Assembly (NCBI RefSeq): GCF_900102265.1 | Contig: NZ_FNBH01000001.1 | Location: forward strand, 806,001 to 870,000 | Direction: 5' to 3' | From: Epilithonimonas hungarica | GTDB lineage: Bacteria > Bacteroidota > Bacteroidia > Flavobacteriales > Weeksellaceae | Length of the DNA: 64,000 nucleotides | In this document: positions 1-10,113 of the stretch, piece by piece | How positions within the stretch are numbered: the first letter of the stretch is position 1 | How the letters are laid out: every line of letters begins with the position of its first letter | The notes under the pieces: generated by a model | What the model saw: the letters and a program-made list of their open reading frames with translations, nothing else | What the model was told of the DNA's origin: nothing | The model's database searches: none | Translations under genes and position numbers: made by a program

Positions 1-426
1 GATAGAACGTCCCTTGAAGAAAACATAAGTTTTCAATTTAGAACCTTCTTCCAAGAATTTTTCAGCGTGTTTCTTTTTGAAATCGTAATCATGATCATCG
101 GTTTGAGGACCAAATCTGATCTCTTTCACAACTACTTTTACCTGCTTGGCCTTCAGTTCTTTTGTCTTTTTCTTTTGCTCGTACAAGAATTTTTTATAAT
201 CCAGGATACGGGAAATATAAGGTTCTGCCTTATCAGAAATAACGACAAGATCCAACTCTTGCTCTCTTGCTATTTCTAAAGCTTTAGATAAAGGATAAAC
301 TCCTGGTTCAACGTTCTCTCCCACAAGACGTACTTCTCTTGCACGGATCTTATCGTTGATTTGATGAAGGTCTTCCTGGACTGGGCGTCTCATCGGACCT
401 CTGCTGTTGTTTCTTTTTAGTGCTAT
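1..426 (-). CDS. infC: Translation initiation factor IF-3 (partial, 3' end outside window)
   Basis: IF-3 binds the 30S subunit and checks initiator tRNA and start codon. The reading frame gives IF-3 hallmarks: the N-terminal linker '[14 protein letters not shown]', then '[10 protein letters not shown]' and 'EIRFGPQ'. The frame is open upstream only to a TAA at 439-441. Between that stop and the first ATG (391-393) lies ATA at 424-426, which begins '[11 protein letters not shown]'. I place the start at this ATA because the basic N-terminal segment looks family-like and because infC uses a rare start codon (AUU) in E. coli. A shorter product starting at 393 is the alternative. It lies 42 bp downstream of thrS on the same strand, the classical thrS-infC order. 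The gene runs off the left edge. Confidence 0.9.
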   Translation of the reverse strand, partial: MALKRNNSRGPMRRPVQEDLHQINDKIRAREVRLVGENVEPGVYPLSKALEIAREQELDLVVISDKAEPYISRILDYKKFLYEQKKKTKELKAKQVKVVVKEIRFGPQTDDHDYDFKKKHAEKFLEEGSKLKTYVFFKGRSI

Positions 427-468
427 GGTTTTAAAATTTTAAAATTAATATTCTTTAATAAGGTTTTG

Positions 469-2409
469 TTAGTTTGAGCCTAATTCAAATGCCGGTTTTG
501 CCTGCTCTTTGAAATAAGTGATGAATGCATCAATTGTCATTTCTCCCAAATCGCCTTCGCCTCTTCTTCTTACAGAAATCGTACCGTTATTTTCCTCATT
601 TTCACCTACAATAAGCATAAACGGAAGTTTTTTCAACTCGGCATCGCGGATTTTTTTACCCGTTTTCTCATTCCTGTCGTCAATCAATCCGCAAATATCG
701 TGAATTTCCAATGATTCTGAAACTTTTTTTGCATAATCTGCATACTTTTCACTGATAGGCAAAATCGTAAACTGTTCCGGACTCAACCAAAGAGGGAAAT
801 CTCCTGCTGTATTCTCGATCAGGATCGCAATGAATCTCTCCATAGAACCAAATGGCGCTCTGTGGATCATCACTGGTCTGTGCTTCTCGTTATCATTACC
901 GTTGTACCAAAGGTCAAATCTTTCCGGTAAATTGTAATCTACCTGGATTGTTCCTAATTGCCAGCTTCTTCCCAACGCATCTTTCACCATAAAGTCAAGT
1001 TTAGGACCGTAGAAAGCTGCTTCGCCATACTCAGTTACGGTTTTCAATCCTTTAGCTTTAGCTGCAGTTACGATGGCGTTTTCTGCTTTTTCCCAATTCT
1101 CATCGGAACCGATATATTTTTCTCTGTTTTCTGGGTCTCTTAATGAAATTTGAGCTGTAAAATCAGCAAATCCAAGTGAACCAAAAACATACAATACAAG
1201 GTCAATTACTTTTTCGAATTCCTGCAATAATTGGTCAGGAGTACAGAAAAGGTGTGCATCATCCTGAGTAAACCCACGAACTCTTGTCAAACCGTGTAAT
1301 TCTCCAGATTGTTCATATCTGTAAACTGTTCCGAACTCAGCGTAACGTTTTGGTAAATCTTTATAAGACCATTGCTGTGCTTTATAAATCTCACAGTGGT
1401 GAGGGCAGTTCATTGGTTTCAATAAAAACTCTTCACCTTCATTTGGTGTTTTGATTGGCTGGAAGCTGTCTTCACCATATTTTTCCCAGTGTCCAGAAGT
1501 AATATATAATTCTTTTGCTCCAATATGCGGAGAAATTACGAATTCATAACCTTGTTTTTTCTGAGCTTTGGAAAGGAATTCTTCTAATTTTTTTCTAAGA
1601 GCAGCTCCTTTTGGCAGCCAAAGTGGAAGCCCTTGTCCAACTTTTTCCGAGAACGCAAAAATCCCCAATTCTTTACCTAATTTTCTGTGGTCTCTTCTTT
1701 TTGCTTCTTCAAGTCTTTCAAGATATTCTGTCAGCTCTTTTTGTTTAGGGAAAGAGATTCCGTAAACTCTTGTCAATTGAGGGTTTTTCTCATCGCCTCT
1801 CCAATAAGCTCCGGCTGCGTTAAGGATTTTTACAGCTTTCACAATTCCTGTTGCAGGGATGTGCCCACCTCTACAAAGGTCTGTGAAGTTATCGTGAGTC
1901 ACAAAAGTGATTTCTCCGTCAGGTAGATTTTCAATCAATTCTGTTTTGAAAGGGTTGTCTGCATATTCTTTTAATGCATCAGCTTTTGAAACTTCTCGAA
2001 GGTTGAAAGTCGAATTTTTCTTAGCATTTTCTAAGATTTTCTTTTCTAGTTTTTCGAAGTCATTTTCAGACAAAGGCTTTCCTCCGAAATCTACATCATA
2101 ATAGAATCCGTTGGCAATTGCAGGTCCGATTGTCAGCTTTGCGTCAGGATAAAATTCCATAATCGCCTGTGCCAATAAGTGAGCGGAAGAATGCCAGAAT
2201 GCTTTTTTACCCATATCGTCATTCCACGTCAAAAGCTGCACTGTAGAATCCTCCGTTATCGTGGTTTCTACTTCTGTCTGTTTTCCGTTAACGATTGCAG
2301 AAATGGTATTTCTTGCCAAACCGTCACTGATACTTTGCGCAACTTGTAGTGGAGTAACTGCTCCTTCATATTCTCTGATGCTGCCATCAGGAAGTGTAAT
2401 TTTTAGCAT
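469..2409 (-). CDS. thrS: Threonyl-tRNA synthetase
   Basis: Class II synthetase charging tRNA-Thr, full length at 646 aa. Domain order: TGS domain (about 1-61), editing domain with H73, H77, C179 and H183 ('HSSAH' and 'CRGGH'), catalytic core (about 240-535) with the zinc ligands C335 ('MNCPHHC'), H386 and H516 ('MIHRAP'), then the anticodon-binding domain. These residues match the known editing and zinc sites of E. coli ThrRS. The ATG start is preceded by a good -7 box at 2433-2440. infC follows 42 bp downstream, so the two are probably cotranscribed. Confidence 0.97.
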   Translation of the reverse strand: MLKITLPDGSIREYEGAVTPLQVAQSISDGLARNTISAIVNGKQTEVETTITEDSTVQLLTWNDDMGKKAFWHSSAHLLAQAIMEFYPDAKLTIGPAIANGFYYDVDFGGKPLSENDFEKLEKKILENAKKNSTFNLREVSKADALKEYADNPFKTELIENLPDGEITFVTHDNFTDLCRGGHIPATGIVKAVKILNAAGAYWRGDEKNPQLTRVYGISFPKQKELTEYLERLEEAKRRDHRKLGKELGIFAFSEKVGQGLPLWLPKGAALRKKLEEFLSKAQKKQGYEFVISPHIGAKELYITSGHWEKYGEDSFQPIKTPNEGEEFLLKPMNCPHHCEIYKAQQWSYKDLPKRYAEFGTVYRYEQSGELHGLTRVRGFTQDDAHLFCTPDQLLQEFEKVIDLVLYVFGSLGFADFTAQISLRDPENREKYIGSDENWEKAENAIVTAAKAKGLKTVTEYGEAAFYGPKLDFMVKDALGRSWQLGTIQVDYNLPERFDLWYNGNDNEKHRPVMIHRAPFGSMERFIAILIENTAGDFPLWLSPEQFTILPISEKYADYAKKVSESLEIHDICGLIDDRNEKTGKKIRDAELKKLPFMLIVGENEENNGTISVRRRGEGDLGEMTIDAFITYFKEQAKPAFELGSN

Positions 2410-2432
2410 TATGACTGAAATTTTTTAAGATG

Positions 2433-2440
2433 CAAAAATA
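2433..2440 (-). promoter_or_regulatory. Candidate -7 box of thrS-infC
   Basis: On the minus strand this reads TATTTTTG, an exact match to the Bacteroidota -7 consensus TAnnTTTG, about 23 bp before the thrS ATG. No convincing -33 TTG is visible at the expected distance. Confidence 0.45.
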
Positions 2441-2467
2441 GTGATTTTTTTTAAAGAAAATTGATAT

Positions 2468-4003
2468 TTATTTGGTCTTAACTTTCTCTTTTATGATCTC
2501 AATAACATCTACATTTCTCACTTTTGATTTTATCCAACCGTGGATGTCGATGTACATCAGGGTTCTTTTGTCGTATCGATTTTTTTCGGATTCTTCAAGT
2601 TTTGTTTCGAATTCTTTGAAAGCAGACATTTGTTCAGTCGAATTTTTATCACCGATTTGCTTGAAGAAATTTACAATATTGAAGTGCAAATCTGAAGGGT
2701 TTTTCATTTTTTTTGCGAACTTCAACGTGTTTTTTACAAAGTCATCATAATCATCATCAAAACCAGCCTCAAATTTTGCCATTAAAATCAGAATCCTTGT
2801 GTGGAAAAGCAGATCCTCCTGAATATTTCCTTTTGAATTAATGATTTTTAAACCGTATTTTATCGTATTCTGATAGTTTTTGCTGCCAAAATACATTGAT
2901 GCAATTTTCAGATAGAGTATCAATAAATGATGTTCATCAACTTTATCACGGAATTTCTCCATTTTCAGTTCCAATTCAGGAATCAGTTTTGTGCCTTTGA
3001 AAAAATCTCCTTTGATGAAATAGAGATTCATTAAAGTGTTGTAATAATTAAGGAAAATCAAAGATTGCGAATTCTCGTTATGAACAAAAATCTCAGATTT
3101 CACAACATTGTTGAACTTCTCAAAACTCTTCTCAATTCCTCTAATACTGCCATACAGAAACAAAATCTTGAAGAGATAAGTATTCCCCTTGATGTACCAA
3201 ACCGGATGGCTTTTTATCATTTCTGGATTTTGATGGAACAGTTCAACCCATTGATAGGCGTATTTCAAAGTGTATTTATAATCCTGAAGAAGCTGATTTT
3301 TCCAGACGTGCGCTTTGTAGTACCAAAGTTTTTCTGTGAAATTCAGTTTGTTAAGGTCTATTTTTGTGACTTTTTTATCAAAGAAATCAATGGTCTTTTC
3401 CCGGTCTTCATCATTTTTGATGTAACCATGCGTCAGCATTTCGCTGTACAATTTCAAAGACAAATTAGAGAGCCGGGTTGCATATCTGTTTTGCAGGCTT
3501 ATTTCGCTGGATTGTCTGATGAGTTCATCCGCTCGTCCATCGATACTTCTGGTAATGAATTGAGATTCAATGACTTTTTCAAGTTCAATGATTTCAGAGG
3601 CGATTGTTTTTTCATCCAATTCCAAAGCGGATTGTTTGGCTTTGTCCAGAATTTTCAAAGCTTGTTTGTGCAAGCCTTTTTGATAAAGAATATTGGCAAA
3701 ATCAAGCTGTTCGCGAAGTTGCATCCTGTTATTCTGATGACTTGGATTGAGTCTCAGGCTTACCAGGATCTGCTTGTAAAGATGTGCTTTCAGATTGGAA
3801 AGCTGTTGTTTTGAGGATATTTTTTTCTCAAGAATGATTTCCTCGTTGTATTCTTTCATTTTATCCAATTCAGAAAAAAGCAGAAGAAATTTTGCATCTA
3901 CATTAATTCCAAGACGATTGACGTATAACTTAAATTGCCGCTTTTCCGATGTGGAAAGTGACTTTATAAGGACAAATAAAAAATCTTTCTGTAATTCTGA
4001 CAT
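2468..4003 (-). CDS. Conserved helical protein of unknown function
   Basis: A 511-aa protein with no signal peptide or membrane segment. It is almost entirely predicted helix, rich in Lys, Leu and Glu, with TPR-like helical pairs from about residue 80 to 440 ('LYQKGLHKQALKILDKAK' is a typical helical-repeat unit). The N-terminal 'LIKSLSTSEKRQFKLYV' stretch looks like a conserved flavobacterial motif, but I cannot name the family. It is divergent from leuA across a 148-bp gap and lies 58 bp upstream of thrS, which has its own -7 box. Function unknown; a scaffold or regulatory role would be guesswork. Confidence 0.8.
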   Translation of the reverse strand: MSELQKDFLFVLIKSLSTSEKRQFKLYVNRLGINVDAKFLLLFSELDKMKEYNEEIILEKKISSKQQLSNLKAHLYKQILVSLRLNPSHQNNRMQLREQLDFANILYQKGLHKQALKILDKAKQSALELDEKTIASEIIELEKVIESQFITRSIDGRADELIRQSSEISLQNRYATRLSNLSLKLYSEMLTHGYIKNDEDREKTIDFFDKKVTKIDLNKLNFTEKLWYYKAHVWKNQLLQDYKYTLKYAYQWVELFHQNPEMIKSHPVWYIKGNTYLFKILFLYGSIRGIEKSFEKFNNVVKSEIFVHNENSQSLIFLNYYNTLMNLYFIKGDFFKGTKLIPELELKMEKFRDKVDEHHLLILYLKIASMYFGSKNYQNTIKYGLKIINSKGNIQEDLLFHTRILILMAKFEAGFDDDYDDFVKNTLKFAKKMKNPSDLHFNIVNFFKQIGDKNSTEQMSAFKEFETKLEESEKNRYDKRTLMYIDIHGWIKSKVRNVDVIEIIKEKVKTK

Positions 4004-4115
4004 TGTAAAATTGAAATATTTAAATATCTGATAATTAATATTTTACTAATTATTTTGAATGAATCGAATATTGTATTTTTTCTAAAGTATTAATCTGATA
4101 CAATAAATCAAATTC

Positions 4116-4123
4116 TACTTTTG
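4116..4123 (+). promoter_or_regulatory. Candidate -7 box of the leu operon
   Basis: TACTTTTG matches TAnnTTTG exactly and ends 28 bp before the leuA ATG. A -33 TTG is not evident. The short leader has no obvious leucine-codon leader peptide or attenuator hairpin. Confidence 0.4.
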
Positions 4124-4151
4124 AACATCAAAATTAGATAAAAACTCCATT

Positions 4152-5315
4152 ATGAATCCTGAAAAAATTGAAATTTTTGATACGACACTGAGAGATGGGG
4201 AACAAGTCCCAGGATGTAAACTGAATACAGAGCAAAAATTAGTTATCGCAGAGAAACTCGATTTTTTGGGTGTTGATATTATTGAAGCGGGTTTTCCTAT
4301 TTCCAGTCCCGGTGATTTTCAGTCGGTACAGGAGATTTCAAAAATCGTGAAAAATGCCAAAGTCTGCGGACTGACTAGAGCTAATAAAAAAGATATAGAA
4401 GTTGCGGCGGAAGCCTTGAAATATGCGAAAAGGCCAAGAATCCATACAGGAATCGGGACTTCGGATTCTCATATTAAATTCAAATTCAATTCTACGAGAG
4501 AGGATGTTTTGGAACGTGCTGTCGAAGCAGTAAAATACGCCAAAAATTTTGTGGATGATGTGGAGTTTTATGCGGAAGATGCAGGAAGAACGGATAATGA
4601 TTTCTTGGCAAAAGTTTGTGAAGAGGTTATCAAAGCCGGAGCAACTGTTCTTAATATTCCTGACACGACAGGTTATTGTCTGCCGGAAGAATACGGTAGA
4701 AAAATCAAATATCTCAGAGATAATGTCAAAGATATTGACAAAGCGATTCTCTCTTGCCACTGTCACAACGATTTGGGAATGGCAACTGCCAATTCAATCT
4801 CAGGAATTATCAACGGCGCCAGACAAATCGAATGTACCATCAACGGACTTGGCGAACGTGCCGGAAATACTGCTTTAGAAGAAGTGGTGATGATTATCAA
4901 ACAACATCCTGACCTTAATTTCTTCACCGATATCAATTCCAAAATGCTGAACGAAATGAGTTGTTTGGTTTCTGAAATGATGGGAATGCCGGTTCAACCG
5001 AATAAAGCAATTGTTGGAGCTAACGCATTTGCGCACAGTTCAGGAATTCATCAGGATGGCGTGATAAAAAATAGAGAAACCTACGAAATTATCGACCCGA
5101 GAGAAGTCGGAATCAATGAATCTTCTATTGTTCTTACGGCAAGAAGCGGACGTTCTGCTTTGGCTTATCGATTCAAAAATATTGGTTTTGATGTGACAAA
5201 GGTGGAATTAGACTTTTTGTATCAGGAGTTTTTGAAAATCGCGGATACCAAAAAAGAAGTTAATAATGATGATCTAAGCTTTATGATGAAAGCATTTAAT
5301 CAAAAAATTGGATAG
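4152..5315 (+). CDS. leuA: 2-isopropylmalate synthase, short form
   Basis: Condenses acetyl-CoA with 2-oxoisovalerate, the committed step of leucine synthesis. HMGL-like TIM barrel with 'DTTLRDGEQ' (10-18), the metal ligands H203 and H205 in 'HCHNDLG' and N239 in 'GLGERAGNT', then a linker/subdomain. At 387 aa it ends where enterobacterial LeuA (about 520 aa) begins its C-terminal LeuA_dimer allosteric domain, so that leucine-sensing domain is absent. Homocitrate or citramalate synthase activity is possible for short forms, but the downstream leuCDB genes favour leucine synthesis. The stop lies 7 bp before the leuC ATG. Confidence 0.92.
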   Translation: MNPEKIEIFDTTLRDGEQVPGCKLNTEQKLVIAEKLDFLGVDIIEAGFPISSPGDFQSVQEISKIVKNAKVCGLTRANKKDIEVAAEALKYAKRPRIHTGIGTSDSHIKFKFNSTREDVLERAVEAVKYAKNFVDDVEFYAEDAGRTDNDFLAKVCEEVIKAGATVLNIPDTTGYCLPEEYGRKIKYLRDNVKDIDKAILSCHCHNDLGMATANSISGIINGARQIECTINGLGERAGNTALEEVVMIIKQHPDLNFFTDINSKMLNEMSCLVSEMMGMPVQPNKAIVGANAFAHSSGIHQDGVIKNRETYEIIDPREVGINESSIVLTARSGRSALAYRFKNIGFDVTKVELDFLYQEFLKIADTKKEVNNDDLSFMMKAFNQKIG

Positions 5316-5322
5316 AAATAAA

Positions 5323-6708
5323 ATGAGCCAAAACAAAACATTATTTGATAAAGTCTGGGACGCACACGTAGTAGAAACTGTTCCGGATGGACCTCAGGTG
5401 ATTTATATAGACAAACACTTGATTCACGAAGTGACGAGTCCGCAGGCCTTTGCGGAATTGGAAGCGAGAGGTTTGGAAGTTTTTCGTCCAAATCAGATTG
5501 TAGCAACTGCTGACCACAACGTCCCGACTTTAGGACAGGAATTGCCAATCAGAGACGAATTATCGAGAACGCAAGTTCAGCAACTGACAGAAAATTGCGG
5601 GAAAAATAACATTAAGTTGTACGGACTTGGTCATCAATATCAAGGGATTGTTCACATCATCGCACCTGAATTGGGAATCACACAACCAGGAATGAGCATT
5701 GTCTGTGGTGACAGTCATACTTCCACGCACGGCGCTTTCGGAGCGATTGCTTTTGGAATTGGAACAAGTCAGGTAGCGCAGGTTTTTGCGAGCCAATGTC
5801 TCTTAATGAACAAACCAAAATCAATGCGGGTTTCGGTGAATGGAAAATTAAATAAAGATGTTCAGGCAAAAGATGTGATTCTTTATATTATTTCAAAAAT
5901 CGGAACGGATGCCGGAACAGGATATTTCTGCGAATATGCAGGAAATATTTTCGAAGAAATGTCGATGGAAGGAAGAATGACCGTCTGCAATATGAGCATA
6001 GAAATGGGAGCGCGAGGCGGAATGATTGCGCCAGACGAAACCACTTTTGAATATGTAAAAGACAAAACCTTCGCTCCAAAAGGAGAAGAATGGACGGAGA
6101 AAGTTGAATACTGGAAAACTTTGAAATCAGATTCTGACGCCATTTTTGATAAAGAATTTGAATTCTCGGCAGAAGATATTCGTCCAATGATAACTTACGG
6201 GACCAATCCCGGTATGGGAATTTCCATCGATTCCAAAATCCCGATAGCTCAAAACGAATCTGAAGAAAAAGCTTTGAAATATATGGGATTGGAATCTGGA
6301 CAATCAACATCGGATATCAAAGTGAATTATGTTTTTATCGGAAGCTGTACCAATGCGAGAATTGAAGATTTCCGTTCTGCTGCGAATTACGTCAAAGGAA
6401 AACATAAAGCGGAAAATATTGTGGCTTGGCTGGTTCCGGGTTCACAACAAGTGGCAAAACAAATTTATGATGAAGGATTGGATAAGGTTTTCAATGATGC
6501 TGGTTTCCAAATCCGCCAGCCGGGATGCTCAGCTTGTCTGGCAATGAATGAAGATAAAATCCCGGAAGGCGAATATTGTGTTTCCACATCCAACAGAAAC
6601 TTCGAAGGTCGACAAGGTCAAGGTGCGAGAACACTTTTGGCAAGTCCATTAACCGCCGCAAAAGTTGCTGTGGAAGGCAGAATTCCTGCTTTTGAAAATT
6701 TGAATTAA
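5323..6708 (+). CDS. leuC: 3-isopropylmalate dehydratase, large subunit
   Basis: With LeuD it isomerises 2- to 3-isopropylmalate. Aconitase family, 461 aa, normal length. The 4Fe-4S ligands are C342 ('GSCTNAR'), C402 and C405 ('GCSACL'); '[12 protein letters not shown]' is also present. I start at ATG 5323; a TTG at 5308 in the same frame would overlap leuA and adds only five residues. It follows leuA by 7 bp, and leuD begins 49 bp later, so this is one operon. Confidence 0.96.
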   Translation: MSQNKTLFDKVWDAHVVETVPDGPQVIYIDKHLIHEVTSPQAFAELEARGLEVFRPNQIVATADHNVPTLGQELPIRDELSRTQVQQLTENCGKNNIKLYGLGHQYQGIVHIIAPELGITQPGMSIVCGDSHTSTHGAFGAIAFGIGTSQVAQVFASQCLLMNKPKSMRVSVNGKLNKDVQAKDVILYIISKIGTDAGTGYFCEYAGNIFEEMSMEGRMTVCNMSIEMGARGGMIAPDETTFEYVKDKTFAPKGEEWTEKVEYWKTLKSDSDAIFDKEFEFSAEDIRPMITYGTNPGMGISIDSKIPIAQNESEEKALKYMGLESGQSTSDIKVNYVFIGSCTNARIEDFRSAANYVKGKHKAENIVAWLVPGSQQVAKQIYDEGLDKVFNDAGFQIRQPGCSACLAMNEDKIPEGEYCVSTSNRNFEGRQGQGARTLLASPLTAAKVAVEGRIPAFENLN

Positions 6709-6757
6709 TAAACACTAGAAATTTAAAACATTGAATTTTAAATCTTGAAGTAGTAGT

Positions 6758-7363
6758 ATGCAAAAATTAGTTTTAATAAAATCTCAGGCCGTTCCGTTGC
6801 CGAGCGAAAATATAGATACAGACCAGATTATTCCGGCACGTTTCCTAAAAAGCATCAGTAAAGAAGGTTTCGGCGAAAATCTTTTCAGAGACTGGCGGTA
6901 TAACGTTCATACGAATGAAGTAAATCCAGATTTCGTTCTGAATAATCCTAAATATTCCGGTGAAATCTTGGTTGCGGGAAACAACTTCGGATGTGGAAGC
7001 AGCAGAGAACATGCGGCTTGGTCGTTGACAGATTACGGATTCAAAGTGGTTGTGTCAAGTTATTTTGCTGATATTTTCAAAGGTAATGCGCTTAACAACG
7101 GACTGCTTCCAGTGAAAGTTTCTGAAGAATATCTCAAAGATTTAATGGAAACGATTACGGGAAATCCTTCAACTCAAATTACTGTAGATGTAGAGAAACA
7201 AACGATTTCTTTCAATCAAAAAACAGAAAATTTCGAGTTGGATTCTTACAAAAAAATATGCCTGATGAACGGCTACGACGATATTGATTTTTTAATAAGT
7301 AAAAAAGACGCTATAAAAGCATTTGAACAAAAAACACAAAAAGTATATGAGCAAGAGTTATAA
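6758..7363 (+). CDS. leuD: 3-isopropylmalate dehydratase, small subunit
   Basis: Swivel domain of isopropylmalate isomerase, 201 aa as usual. It shows '[13 protein letters not shown]' near residue 20 and '[11 protein letters not shown]', the substrate-binding loop, around residue 80. The 49-bp gap after leuC contains a degenerate short-repeat leader of the type also seen before dinB-like, tktB and yidC genes. Its last 17 bp overlap the start of leuB, suggesting translational coupling. Confidence 0.96.
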   Translation: MQKLVLIKSQAVPLPSENIDTDQIIPARFLKSISKEGFGENLFRDWRYNVHTNEVNPDFVLNNPKYSGEILVAGNNFGCGSSREHAAWSLTDYGFKVVVSSYFADIFKGNALNNGLLPVKVSEEYLKDLMETITGNPSTQITVDVEKQTISFNQKTENFELDSYKKICLMNGYDDIDFLISKKDAIKAFEQKTQKVYEQEL

Positions 7364-8468
7364 AATAGCAGTTCTGCCAGGCGACGGTATCGGTCCGGAG
7401 GTTACCAATGAAAGTGTAAAAATATTGAAAGTAATCGGTGAGGTTTTTCAATATAATTTCGAATTTAATTATGGGGTGATGGGAGCAGAGGCGATTTATC
7501 AGACCGGAAATCCTTTGCCGGACGAGACTTTGGAATTATGCAAAAATTCTGATGCTGTTTTGTTCGGAGCAATCGGCGACCCGGCATTTGACAATAATCC
7601 GGACGCAAAAGTTCGTCCCGAACAAGGTTTGCTCAAATTAAGAAAAGAATTAGGATTGTTTGCGAACATCAGACCAATCAAAACTTACGCTTCATTAATC
7701 AAAAAAAGTCCTTTGAAAAGAGAAATCGTGGATGGAACGGATATTCAAATCTATCGTGAGTTGATCAGTGGTATCTATTTCGGAGAAAAATTCACAGATG
7801 AAAACGGCGATTACGCCTACGACCTTTGCAAATATTCAAAAGAAGAGATAGCTGGAATTACACATTTGGCATTCCAAGATGCTCAGAAAAGAAAGAAAAA
7901 ACTGACATTGATTGACAAAGCGAACGTTCTCGACACATCCAGACTTTGGAGAAAAATCGTGAAAGAAATTGCTTTGGAATATCCAGATGTTACTTTAGAT
8001 TTTATGTTTGTGGATAATGCAGCGATGCAGATGATTCTTAATCCAAAACAGTTTGATGTGATTCTTACAGAGAATATGTTCGGTGATATTATCTCGGATG
8101 AAGCAAGTGTTATCGGCGGTTCAATCGGATTATTGCCGTCAGCTTCTATTGGCGATGATAATGCTCTTTTTGAACCTATTCACGGGTCTTATCCTCAAGC
8201 CAAAGGAAAAGGAATTGCGAATCCGATTGCTTCAATTCTTAGTGCCGCAATGCTATTGGATTATCTAAAATTAAATGTTGCTGCGGATAAACTTCGTCAA
8301 AGTGTGGAACACGCTGTCGAAAGCAAGTTTGTAACCGTGGATTTGAATGCTGAACAGAATTACTCGACATCAGAAGTTGGAGATTTCATTGCAGATTATA
8401 TTCATTTCTCAGAAAAATCTTATTACAATTACGAAAATATCCAATTGGGAAAATCCACAATTGTATAA
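7347..8468 (+). CDS. leuB: 3-isopropylmalate dehydrogenase
   Basis: NAD-dependent oxidative decarboxylation of 3-isopropylmalate, the last dedicated leucine step; 373 aa. It shows '[10 protein letters not shown]' at the N terminus, the substrate loop 'LFGAIGDP', catalytic '[12 protein letters not shown]' and the NAD-binding 'EPIHGSYPQ'. The ATG at 7347 lies inside the leuD 3' end in another frame; an upstream TTG at 7323 is less likely. A stem-loop terminator follows 23 bp after the stop, closing the leuACDB operon. Confidence 0.96.
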   Translation: MSKSYKIAVLPGDGIGPEVTNESVKILKVIGEVFQYNFEFNYGVMGAEAIYQTGNPLPDETLELCKNSDAVLFGAIGDPAFDNNPDAKVRPEQGLLKLRKELGLFANIRPIKTYASLIKKSPLKREIVDGTDIQIYRELISGIYFGEKFTDENGDYAYDLCKYSKEEIAGITHLAFQDAQKRKKKLTLIDKANVLDTSRLWRKIVKEIALEYPDVTLDFMFVDNAAMQMILNPKQFDVILTENMFGDIISDEASVIGGSIGLLPSASIGDDNALFEPIHGSYPQAKGKGIANPIASILSAAMLLDYLKLNVAADKLRQSVEHAVESKFVTVDLNAEQNYSTSEVGDFIADYIHFSEKSYYNYENIQLGKSTIV

Positions 8469-8490
8469 AATATTGATATGAAGCCAATAA

Positions 8491-8520
8491 AAAGAGCCGA
8501 AGAAATTCGGCTCTTTTTTC
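8491..8520 (+). terminator. Rho-independent terminator of the leu operon
   Basis: Perfect 11-bp stem (AAAGAGCCGAA / TTCGGCTCTTT) with a GAAA tetraloop, then T-rich. The A-rich 5' arm means it can also work for the convergent minus-strand gene ending at 8541. Confidence 0.9.
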
Positions 8521-8540
8521 GTAAAATAATTTGATATATT

Positions 8541-9038
8541 TTAATCTTTATTTCCCAAAGAATCCATCTCATCGGTCATTCCTTCTTGGATGGTTGTTGT
8601 CATTTTTCTGTCATCTGTAAAATACAGATCGTTTTTAGCCTTTGCAATGATCCTTGCTCTTGTTGATTCTGGAATTGGATACTCTTTATGTCTGTCCGGA
8701 TATCTATTGGCCAAATAATCTCTTGTTTTTTCTTCCACATCTATCGCACCATTTTCGTCTAAGATGGCTTTTGCAGCATTGGCATCCTCTTCTGTTTCTG
8801 TATAAACCGTAATCGTATTGCTGTCGATGCTTGCGTATTCATAGCGGTCTTTTTCAACGACATCATTGTCAAATAACCAATCAAAAAAATTAGCTTTTCT
8901 ATCGGTATCGATATTTTCAAGCGCTTCAACTTCAGACTTTGAAATCGTATATTCATACAAACCAGCGTTTTCCAGTTTTGTGATCACATCTCTGCTTTCT
9001 GTTTCGTTTGGGAAAATCCCGATAATAGTGTAAGACAT
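8541..9038 (-). CDS. General-stress-type protein, paralogue 1
   Basis: A 165-aa acidic cytoplasmic protein. The N-terminal beta-alpha unit 'MSYTIIGIFPNETESRDVITKLENAG' resembles the ferredoxin-like fold of the YflT/general stress 17M family; then come 'YASIDSNTITVYTETEEDANAAKAIL' and a shared tail 'KAKNDLYFTDDRK'. The next gene upstream on the same strand is a paralogue with the same motif order. Candidate promoter at 9080-9109. A role in stress response is inferred only from family resemblance; no catalytic residues are visible. Confidence 0.75.
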   Translation of the reverse strand: MSYTIIGIFPNETESRDVITKLENAGLYEYTISKSEVEALENIDTDRKANFFDWLFDNDVVEKDRYEYASIDSNTITVYTETEEDANAAKAILDENGAIDVEEKTRDYLANRYPDRHKEYPIPESTRARIIAKAKNDLYFTDDRKMTTTIQEGMTDEMDSLGNKD

Positions 9039-9079
9039 AATAATATTTTTTTGGTGTTAAACATTTGTCTTTTTCTAAA

Positions 9080-9109
9080 CAAAAATGATGTCACAGTCAG
9101 GATGTCAAA
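9080..9109 (-). promoter_or_regulatory. Candidate promoter of stress paralogue 1
   Basis: On the minus strand: TTTG (9109-9106), 18-bp spacer, CATTTTTG (9087-9080), one mismatch to TAnnTTTG. It lies about 41 bp before the ATG. Confidence 0.35.
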
Positions 9110-9135
9110 GAAATTTAACGTTATTTTAATATTTT

Positions 9136-9214
9136 GGGCGCCTTTATCCGTCCTCCGTTCCCGCTTTTTTCTTTTTAGTAAAAAAGAAAAAGAGCTCCAC
9201 TCAGGCCGGGGCGC
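9136..9214. repeat. Dispersed palindromic repeat, family A, copy A1
   Basis: Arms of the type 'CCGTCCTCCGTTCCCGC' and 'GAGCTCCACTCAGGCCGGG' flank a T-rich/A-rich stem (TTTTTTCTTTTT / AAAAAGAAAAA). Related copies lie at 19513, 54144 (reversed) and 59759. It sits in the 346-bp gap between the two stress paralogues, which otherwise holds one terminator and a family-B fragment. Confidence 0.8.
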
Positions 9215-9240
9215 GCTTCGCACGACAGAAGTTTTTTCCA

Positions 9241-9274
9241 CAAAAAAACCTTTCAGTTGTTTAAGAAAGGTTTT
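9241..9274 (-). terminator. Terminator of stress paralogue 2
   Basis: On the minus strand, AAAACCTTTC, a 10-nt loop, GAAAGGTTTT, then a run of T. It lies downstream of the gene ending at 9385. Confidence 0.7.
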
Positions 9275-9321
9275 CGTTTGAGTTCGTAACAGATTATTAA
9301 AACGCCGAATCGTGCAACCTG

Positions 9322-9355
9322 CCCTGAATGGACTCTTCGAGAGCTTCAGAGTGGC
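9322..9355. repeat. Family-B repeat fragment (TCGAGAGC type)
   Basis: 'GGACTCTTCGAGAGCTTCAG' followed by 'AGTGGCA' resembles the half-sites repeated at 10972, 19540, 46858 and 53582, but is degenerate and lacks a clear partner arm. Confidence 0.45.
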
Positions 9356-9384
9356 AAAGTGGAGATTAAGCTACCCCAATAATT

Positions 9385-9888
9385 TTACTTGAATTTTGTG
9401 AATACCAATCCATCGATTTCATCAGAAGTTCTTTTTTCGTGATGATGATGGGGTTTTCTGTTATTTGTAAAGAATAGGTTATTTTTTGCTTTTGCAACGA
9501 TTTTGGCATTAATACTTTCAGAATTCGAAAAATTTTGAAATTTCTCAGAATGATTTTCAAACATATATTCTCTAGTTTTTTCTTCAACATTCACTGCGCC
9601 ATTATTGTCTAGGATATCTTTCACGATGTGTGCGTCCTGTTCTGTTTTCAGATGTACGGTGATCGTGTTGTGGTCGATACTTGCGTATTCGAAACGGGCA
9701 ATATCGAGGTGGTTATCATCAAATAACCAATTCCAAAACCCATTTTTCTTCTCAATGGCTGCATTTTGTGAAATTTCCTCATCCGAGTGAGAAAGAATGT
9801 AGTCATTGTAACCTGCGTTTTCCAATTTTAAAAGGACTTTATCAGCTTCCATCTGATTCGGGAAAAGCCCTACTACAATATAAGACAT
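9385..9888 (-). CDS. General-stress-type protein, paralogue 2
   Basis: A 167-aa paralogue of the protein at 8541, sharing 'MSYIVVGLFPNQ', 'KLENAGYNDY', 'FWNWLFDD', 'YASIDHNTITVHLKTEQDA', 'VEEKTREYM' and 'AKAKNNLFFTNNRK'. I start at ATG 9886-9888 because it aligns with the paralogue's start; 17 further codons upstream are open but unrelated. A His cluster 'PHHHHE' occurs near the C terminus. The pair is probably a tandem duplication separated by a later repeat insertion. Confidence 0.75.
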   Translation of the reverse strand: MSYIVVGLFPNQMEADKVLLKLENAGYNDYILSHSDEEISQNAAIEKKNGFWNWLFDDNHLDIARFEYASIDHNTITVHLKTEQDAHIVKDILDNNGAVNVEEKTREYMFENHSEKFQNFSNSESINAKIVAKAKNNLFFTNNRKPHHHHEKRTSDEIDGLVFTKFK

Positions 9889-10060
9889 AGCTGTAATGTT
9901 TTTAAGTGAAACGGAATTTAAAGAACACAGCGAAACCAAATTTGTTAACGTTTGATTTTCAATATTAAATATACATTAATTTATTAAACAAACCCAAATT
10001 TGATTAATTTTTTCTCGCTTTAGAATTAAACAGTTGTTTATTTTTGTGTAGGTTTTTAAT

Positions 10061-10089
10061 AAAAAATCCTTTCAAATTTTGAAAGGATT
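10061..10089 (-). terminator. Terminator of the DUF4230 operon
   Basis: On the minus strand, AATCCTTTC, AAAATTT loop, GAAAGGATT, then TTTT. It lies 25 bp after the small gene ending at 10114. Confidence 0.75.
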
Positions 10090-10113
10090 GGTGGATATTT
10101 TTTTTAAAAGAAA

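Noticed and set aside
3065-3814. 249-codon open frame on the plus strand opposite the helical unknown protein
   Set aside because: It is antisense to a convincing coding frame with coherent helical repeats; the plus frame gives no domain, signal or start context.
5308-5323. TTG start of leuC five codons upstream of the ATG
   Set aside because: The extension overlaps leuA and does not resemble LeuC N termini; ATG 5323 is preferred.
8491-8520. Palindrome as a regulatory operator between leuB and the stress gene
   Set aside because: Position after two convergent stops, GAAA tetraloop and T run mark it as a terminator.
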